Below are positions 58,240-64,000 of a stretch of DNA of 64,000 bases, piece by piece. The notes below the pieces were generated by a model. That model saw only the letters and a program-made list of their open reading frames with translations, did not search any database and was not told the origin of the DNA. The DNA lies in NCBI GenBank assembly GCA_019022495.1, contig JAFEKR010000001.1, positions 806,001 to 870,000 of the forward strand. The letters run 5' to 3'. The number at the start of each line of letters is the position of its first letter. Within the stretch, counting starts at the first letter, position 1. The translations under genes were made by a program, and so were the position numbers. Origin of the DNA: Epichloe hybrida (taxonomy: Eukaryota > Ascomycota > Sordariomycetes > Hypocreales > Clavicipitaceae).

Positions 58240-58386
58240 TTTCCCCGCGTGGAATGGTTGTGAATGCCGCTCGAGACTTGCTGTGTGTAGACGGCTGAGT
58301 GTCACCGCAAAAGATATCCCTATCAGAACGAAGAGAAGAGAATGAAGAAGACCGACGCATTGACCGAGGGCGCCAGAATCGCAGCA

Positions 58387-59412
58387 TCACCGTCGCAACC
58401 GGTCTTCTGCCTCGCCGCTCCCACGACTCCTTTTGCTCTCATCCAACATCCCTTCTTCAAAAAGAGCTGCCCACCGACCCGCCAGGTCTTCCAGGTCCCA
58501 GCCCATTGAGGAATCGGTCCCGACTTCAGCAGCCACCGAGGTCACCAATTTCCCGTCCAGGCCGCAAGGAACGAACCGCGCCCATGGGTTCACACTTCCG
58601 TCCCCAGTAACGGGAATGTCGACGTTGACGGCGATTCCCAGCGCAGTCACATGCCTGCGATGGTGAACTCCAAGCGCAGCAATCTTGCGTGGCTGTCCAG
58701 TGGGCGCTGAAACCCACACGCCCGGCTCGTCCCGAGCAGTGTAGGTCTGGATTCCGAACAACTCGGACAGGAAGCGTTGTGTCGTTGTCTCGAGATGATT
58801 GGCGTACGAAGCAACGCCGTACCTGGGATACAGGCGTGAGTGCATGTCGATAATGGGCCAGAGCACTATTTGGCCAGGACCATGATACGTCGTGAGCCCT
58901 CCGCGATTCGTTTTCACTACCTGCGGTATGAAGCTCCGCGTGAGAGGTGACGGGCGATGCGTGAGCCCGACCTGCAGTGGACTTTGCAAACTTCTTGTTC
59001 GCTCTGCGGTGAGATCTTCCTGCCGACGACCCAGGGTGAACGTGGGCTCGGCTTCAAACGATAGTAGTCGCGGTTTGGGCGCGTCGAGTACAGAGCCCAA
59101 TCCATTGCCTTTCTCTGACAGAGCCTTCCATGATAGAAACTTGGAGCGATGCTCCTCCTGGGCGTCTCCAGCTTGGCCGTAAGGCACCAAGCCGGATGGG
59201 CCTCGTCCTCTGAGATGGAAATGCTCCAAGATGCTCAAAGTCCCCTGTGCCTGTGGACGAGTCCATTCCCGCGACACGCATGTGTTTAGTGAAATGCCGG
59301 CTGCCTTGTTCCTTGTCCTTGGCCACCCACTGCAACGACCTGAACGTTTGGCGCGTGAAGCGCATGGCGAGACTGCAGAGAAGCCACGTCGCGCAGGGGC
59401 CCCTGGTAGCAT
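58387..59412 (-). CDS. LIP2: Lipoyl(octanoyl) transferase, mitochondrial (LIP2/LipB)
   Basis: Single exon, 341 aa. LipB-type enzymes move the octanoyl group from acyl carrier protein to lipoyl domains such as the glycine-cleavage H protein, in mitochondria. Family signatures are FTLGRRQEDL (~125), TNRGGLTTYHGPGQIVLWPIID (~168-189), KIAALGVHHRRHVTALGIAVNVD with the catalytic Lys K243, and NPWARFVPCGLDGKLVTS with the catalytic Cys C283. The first ~55 residues are Arg-rich, as in a mitochondrial presequence. An alternative reading frame from ATG 59365 also has a presequence-like start but does not reach the domain without a frame change, so 59412 is preferred. The C-terminus after the domain is ~40 residues. 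Confidence 0.85.
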   Translation of the reverse strand: MLPGAPARRGFSAVSPCASRAKRSGRCSGWPRTRNKAAGISLNTCVSREWTRPQAQGTLSILEHFHLRGRGPSGLVPYGQAGDAQEEHRSKFLSWKALSEKGNGLGSVLDAPKPRLLSFEAEPTFTLGRRQEDLTAERTRSLQSPLQVGLTHRPSPLTRSFIPQVVKTNRGGLTTYHGPGQIVLWPIIDMHSRLYPRYGVASYANHLETTTQRFLSELFGIQTYTARDEPGVWVSAPTGQPRKIAALGVHHRRHVTALGIAVNVDIPVTGDGSVNPWARFVPCGLDGKLVTSVAAEVGTDSSMGWDLEDLAGRWAALFEEGMLDESKRSRGSGEAEDRLRR

Positions 59413-60348
59413 TATCTAAAAGACATGGACAGCAGGTTGTGAGTGTGCGGGATACGAGGTGTCAAAAGCTTTGTTTTTTCAGGGAGAAATTATAATGTTA
59501 TATAATTCTACGGGTAGGCTCCGGGTAGGCTCCGGGTAGGTCCAATGAGATGAGCTCACACTCAAGGTCGTGTTGACGTGTCACGACTTGCTCGGGCCCA
59601 GTCACGTGCAGCCACTTTCGAAAGTTGTTCGAAGCTCCGACCTGAGCTGGAAAAGCGCTTTGGTAGTTATTTATCTGGATCATCTGCATTTGCGCATATA
59701 TGCCTCGAATCGTAAAAATGGCCTTTTTCGCGCCATTCAAAAATAATGAGCGCCGTGCCGGCATGACACAGTCCTGACTGACCAAGGCTGCCGAGAACAG
59801 TTTGGCTTTCGGGCTTCCTCTTGACGGCAGAGAATGCAGAGAATTTGACTTGCACATCTATGCAATGATCTAGAGTCTACATCTTAGCAAGTTCAGGTTC
59901 TGTCAAGCAAGGTTGGATTTCATACCGATATGAGAAGGTAATGGATGTCCTGGAGTCGGTTTGTACTTGTCCGCAGTTTCCGAGTAGTAATCCGACAGCA
60001 TGTATTGTCGACTGGTTTTCTATCAATAAATAGTTGGCATAAAATAGAAGCCCAGGCCAACCAGAAAGCATGAACACTTTACATTTGCAATTCGCAACCA
60101 TTTCTTTCACTAACAGGACCGTTATATTCTCTCCAAGACTCCACAAGACCTATCCCCCTATATAGGCCTACTATCTGGCATTGTTGACCGACTGTCAACT
60201 TGACTCAACACCCCCCTCCCGCTTCTGCTCAAGCCGCGCAGTACCGTGTCCCTCCATAGCCACAACTAGCTTCCTTATGATCGTTTACCGTTGGCATAGT
60301 TACTTGTCTTGGCGCGTAGAAAAAGGGAGTCTGCCCTAGATCTTTACG
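59413..60348. other. Intergenic region
   Basis: Contains an 11-bp tandem (ggctccgggta-type, three copies at about 59515-59541) just upstream of LIP2. No convincing gene. Confidence 0.45.
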
Positions 60349-60729
60349 ATGGCACTAGAGCGCAGTTATGACTTCTTCTCCTTCGCTGTTGCAGATATTG
60401 TTGAGACTCAAGTCCTGAAAGGTTTAGCAGACAAGCTAGCGGCAAGGATCGAAGCATGCCTCGTTGCAAAATCAACGTCTCGATCCGACCATCATGATAA
60501 ACAGCTGCAGCTTTGGTTCTCTTTTCATCAACTGCTTATTGATCTGGCCGAGTCTATTGTCAGATGCGAAAAAGTCGAGACATTCATCTCCACGAGTCTG
60601 TTCATATTTTGGACGGTTCATCACCTTCTGCCGGCTTTGGATGCGGAGACTAAATTGAAGGCATCTGAAGCCGGCAACACTTTCCTTCGATGCTACTTAA
60701 CGTCAGTTCTGTTGCTTGAGAGCTCATAA
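60349..60729 (+). CDS. Small hypothetical protein (doubtful)
   Basis: An ATG-initiated 126-aa frame (MALERSYDFFSF...) with a mixed amphipathic/hydrophobic composition and no recognised domain. It ends LLLESS with a TAA. It overlaps, on the other strand, the spliced candidate at 60650-61011; at most one is likely to be real. A longer spliced version on this strand cannot be excluded. The sequence could be a fragment of a larger dead gene. Confidence 0.3.
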   Translation: MALERSYDFFSFAVADIVETQVLKGLADKLAARIEACLVAKSTSRSDHHDKQLQLWFSFHQLLIDLAESIVRCEKVETFISTSLFIFWTVHHLLPALDAETKLKASEAGNTFLRCYLTSVLLLESS

Positions 60730-61011
60730 GGACCTCAAGCCTTTGTCTTCCGTGATTGCAGCGGGATGCAGCAAGTTCCTCTTGCCTAGCTTTGCTTTTA
60801 CAGCGAAATATTCACAAGCAACACTTATCACAGTTCGTGAAATTAATACTTTCAAGTGTTCTCCTTCAATATAAAGCTTACCGGAATTGGGTCTCAAACA
60901 GCCGCACGCCTTGTTGACCTGTTCCTCCGCGGACACCTCTCGCGGATTCTGTACCATTTGATCAAGCGCTTCTCTATCACGAAGGACATCTTCAACGGCG
61001 GCAAATACGGC
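60650..61011 (-). pseudogene. Possible minus-strand gene fragment with one intron
   Basis: 61011-60882 reads AVFAAVEDVLRDREALDQM and on, ending ACGCLRPNSG at a good donor (GTAAGC, 60881). A 92-bp intron with acceptor CAAAG at 60790 joins in frame to RQEELAASRCNHGRQRLEV and on to a TAG at 60652-60650. The composition looks protein-like, but the 5' end meets an in-frame TAG (61012-61014) that could instead be an acceptor. No family recognised. It is either a small exon pair of an unrecognised gene or a relic. Confidence 0.3.
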
Positions 61012-61080
61012 CTAGCTTATTGTGGTCCAGGGGGCCGAAGCATCGTGCAAGGTCCGTACGGGCACGCAGGAGATGGGTAG

Positions 61081-61736
61081 TCCGTTCGATGCCTTCAACA
61101 GTGCAGGGACCTCGCGGTGATTGCGAACGGGAGTACTAGCCTATTACAGCCAGGCCAGATTATAGGCATTTGTTCATCTGGGTAAATCTGAAGAAAAGAA
61201 ATATATGTGATGAATCAGTTTGAAGCCACGCCCATCAGTCGAATGTCCATGTTTTTATCCGCCGGTCCGCAGCTCTGAGGAAGCACCCGTTACGACACGA
61301 TTTTACGACGACCGGTGAGACGCATTCGTGTCGACGCATTTCACCAGCCTCGGGTGAGACAAATGTCCGACGCTAGGACCTTGGAACCCCCCGTAAGCAA
61401 GAACAGCGCAAAGCGACTGCGGGTTTTTGTGAACTTGGTCAACCAAGAGCCCAAAGGCCGGGGGGGGATAGCTTGAGGCAGACGACGCGACTTGTTGCGC
61501 CGGGCTGAAGCGCTCGTGAACAAACCGTGGAAGTCAGTCAGGCTTCGATTCGAGTCTTTGGTTGTGGAAAGTGTGGGTCTTTAACAGTTTGACACGACGC
61601 TTTGCACTAAGCTTGTTATGGCATGCTATGAATCCACTTGGCTTTCGTCCCCTAGGCAACTCACCGGCATTTCAGCCTGAGAAATTCATAAATGTAAACC
61701 GAGCTGGGACTTTCAACAAATTAGGACCTCCTCTCT
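61081..61736. other. Intergenic region upstream of tRNA-Pro
   Basis: No convincing frame or repeat. Confidence 0.4.
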
Positions 61737-61827
61737 GGCTTCGTGGTTTAGTGGTATAATTCTCGCTTAGGGTGACACCCTACGCTCAATTTGCGAGAGG
61801 TCCCGGGTTCGATCCCCGGCGAAGCCC
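61737..61827 (+). tRNA. tRNA-Pro (anticodon AGG) with a 19-nt intron
   Basis: Acceptor GGCTTCG/CGAAGCC, D-arm TGGTTTAGTGGTATAAT, anticodon stem CTCGC/GCGAG, loop TTAGGG...T with anticodon AGG, T-arm TCCCGG-GTTCGAT-CCCCGG. The loop is interrupted after position 37 by tgacaccctacgctcaatt (61773-61791), a canonical tRNA intron position. Confidence 0.92.
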
Positions 61828-64000
61828 CTGGCTCTGCGTTTTTTTGGAAAATTTTCTATCTTGCTAGCTGTCTTGAGCCGGCATTTCTGTTCGTTCCCCT
61901 TGGCCAGGGGCTGACATGAGTAGGCGTGACGGAGTATATACGGGCTAGAAAGGTTAGTGAAAGGCAATGGAGGGGGATCTCAATCCCATGTGTGACGCCG
62001 CACTATATGTACAGCGAAATAAATTTATGTAACCTATCGTTTTATTCTAGGTATTGCAGTATATTAGTATAAGTTTGGATCCTCCCTCCTTCTCATTCTG
62101 AAACATCTCATTCGAAAAAAGAAAAAGGTAACATATATCAAGCCTTTTTAGACGTCTTCTAGAAAGATCCTCAAAAGAGAAGGGCGAGCCCAAAAAACAT
62201 ACAACACCGGGAATTCGCTGGTCGTCTCCGACCCAACTACTAATCCGGCGCTCGCCAGATTGTCATGGGAGATCGGACGGGTTCCTGATGTTTGCTGGCG
62301 GCTGTGGTCGTATGTGGTGGAGGAACTTCAAAATCGAATTATAAACATACTGAAGATGCGGCAGATGGACCATGAGAGATGTGCATGACAGCTAGCAGCG
62401 CAAGCCTGTAAAAGGCGCCCGATTGGGTATGCTCATTGCCGAATGCGTTGCCGCACAATGAGCCCGACACAACAGAGCAGTAAAAGGAGGCAATGCGGTG
62501 TGCAAGTGCGTCTCACCATCGTGTTCGCGGCACCATGGACGATGGATTCAAGGCCAGAAATCAAACGTCAGTCAGTCTATGCTCTCCTGCTTCTCCAATC
62601 GCGCGCTATATCCGATGACACTTATTTGTGGCGGTGCTGCCCGGCATGCCATCCTAGGCCGTATTTCACCATGTAACGAGGCCAGTGCCAAATCGACACA
62701 TGGGTCTTTCTAGGCCCTTTGCTGAAGGAACCAGTTTTTTTCATGATGAAGGATCATTAGGGTCTTGAACAATAAGCCATCATCTCATTTACGGGCGTCG
62801 GCCATGAGAATATACGCACCTACCCAATCGGGCAATCATGAAGCTACGGCGAACATCAAGACGAGATTTGGCCGCTGAACAAAAAGAAGTCGCTACTAAC
62901 GCATGTTTTTATCTTTGAAGTCGGGCACGGCGTTGGTGGGGGCCAACGCCATTTGGAAAGTGGCCAACACTCGAAAAAAAAAAAAAAAAAAAAGGGCAGT
63001 CCAAGCTTGTCATGACGTTGACTTCAGTCACGGGCTTCGGCGTAGCCAGCGCCGTCGTCCGTCGTCGTCGAACGACGTCATGTATTCCCTGCGGCGACAA
63101 GGAAATCCGTGGAGTGAACGCTTGTCAGATGCGGAACAGCGCCTGGATCCCATCCACGTCGGTAGACCCGGCCGTTGGCTGCACGAAGCTCTCCGTCTCT
63201 GATGAAGTCTCTGATGAATGGTCGGGCGGGTCGCCGTGGTGACATCAACCGATCAGACGTCGGACGCTTTTGCATGTACATGTAGACATGCATGGGTAGA
63301 GAGAGAAAAACCACATGCGGACTAGACGACGTCAGCTTCTCGCCCAGTCCAACCAATGGCGTCGCGGTCAGGGCCAGCCAATGTCGTCATCACCGAGCTA
63401 TGGCCCCACCTGCTCTGGATGCAGACTTCGGCACAAGTAACAAGGTTGTCTGTCGGCTTGTTTTCCATTCCCCAGCTTGCGCATGCCCGAAAGCCCGAAA
63501 CAGGCACTAGCTCGCGACTAACAGCCGGCCGGCACCAGACAGCTCGGGCTCGTAATTTGGGCTTGCCCACCCCCGTCCGAGTCTGCCTGTGAATCAAGAT
63601 TTTGCTTTATTTTCTTTTTGAAAATGTGTGCCCAATTTTGTCAATACAGCTGCGTGCTGCGTGCTTCGTGCTTCGTGCTTCTGGCTTCGTGCTTCTGGCT
63701 TTCATGCTGCCTGCTGCCCGCTGCTGCGTGCTTCGTGCCGGTGACGCCAAGTTTCGATGCCCTTCCCCCTGGGTTCTGGGTGGGGACTCTGGGGAGACGG
63801 GCCCCCCCCCTGTCCCATACAACAATTCAGAGGTCACCGCACTAGCCTTAGGGGGCTTCGGCGGTATTACAGAACAGGCTTGCTTTATTACCTGGCGACA
63901 ACCCTCCCCTGCATCCCTTGTCGGCTTTTTCCTCTATTTTATTCCTCGCTTCCACTCTTCTTCCTCCGTTCACGACTCTACGAAATCCAAAACCTGTGAT
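61828..64000. other. Gene-free stretch, possibly ending in the promoter of a gene beyond the window
   Basis: No domain-bearing frame. Items seen: a homopolymer A-run at about 62974-62993, a cgtgcttctgg-type low-complexity stretch at about 63655-63740, and a CT-rich run over the last 100 bases that looks like a fungal 5' leader reading rightward. Confidence 0.45.
63655..63740. repeat. Low-complexity gcttcgt/gcttctg repeat
   Basis: Irregular tandem of cttcgtg, cttctgg and ctgcctgctgcc units. It keeps frames open on both strands and explains the repetitive peptides predicted there. Confidence 0.75.

Noticed and set aside
59054..59365. Alternative start for LIP2 from ATG 59365
   Set aside because: That frame has a presequence-like beginning but is out of frame with the LipB domain, and I saw no intron that would reconnect it.
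37007..59412. A secondary-metabolite, defence or other functional gene cluster
   Set aside because: Neighbouring genes are unrelated housekeeping or nutrient genes, with no PKS/NRPS, NLR or toxin-like genes and no shared regulation visible.

Overview
The window looks like a chromosome segment of a filamentous ascomycete, probably Sordariomycetes and possibly Hypocreales. The signs are short GT-AG introns, fungal gene families (DUF3433 membrane protein, D-arabinono-1,4-lactone oxidase, DUR3 urea transporter, LIP2), and a sharp split between an extremely AT-rich, TpA-rich compartment (1 to about 34,880) and a GC-balanced gene compartment (about 34,880 to 64,000). The AT-rich half looks like the product of repeat-induced point mutation (RIP): transposon frames are recognisable, but CAA/CAG/TGG codons have become stops and LTR copies differ by C-to-T or G-to-A changes.

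The AT-rich half is a nest of transposable elements whose order can be read from target-site duplications (TSDs). A plus-strand chromodomain Gypsy element (Gypsy-A, 1-16525, its 5' part outside the window) carries a 12.6 kb hAT transposon (957-13538, TSD gtaatgac). That hAT carries a Copia element (Copia-2, 5961-12764, TSD taaat). Gypsy-A itself sits in a minus-strand Gypsy (Gypsy-B, body 16526-20361). The 267-bp LTR of Gypsy-B was split by a young, nearly intact Copia (Copia-1, 20372-27462, TSD taact). Right of it lies a third chromodomain Gypsy relic (Gypsy-C, 27725-33834). It is interrupted by a small non-autonomous hAT (27895-32095, TSD ctaatgcc), which in turn holds a deleted Copia (Copia-3, 28252-32037, TSD tatat). 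A solo Gypsy LTR (33835-34101, TSD tatta) lies near the compartment edge.

The gene compartment, left to right, holds: an RBR-type E3 ubiquitin ligase (+, 37007-38414); a disordered basic protein (+, 40906-42078); a DUF3433 multi-pass membrane protein (-, 43095-45814); a membrane-anchored pirin (+, 47200-48240); a large coiled-coil/poly-Q protein (+, 48916-51316); D-arabinono-1,4-lactone oxidase (-, 52169-53728); tRNA-Thr(AGU) (+, 54240-54311); a DUR3 urea/polyamine transporter (-, 55508-57636) with five GATAAG sites upstream; mitochondrial octanoyltransferase LIP2 (-, 58387-59412); one or two small doubtful genes (60349-61011); and tRNA-Pro(AGG) with a 19-nt intron (+, 61737-61827). From about 61,830 to the end I see only regulatory-looking or low-complexity DNA.

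The chromosomal genes are housekeeping or nutrient genes and do not form an obvious biosynthetic or defence cluster. The most unusual material is the nested transposon stack, in particular the hAT element with satellite-like ends, the palindromic hAT derivative, and the young Copia with CRE-like sites in its LTR and a repeat-bearing leader.
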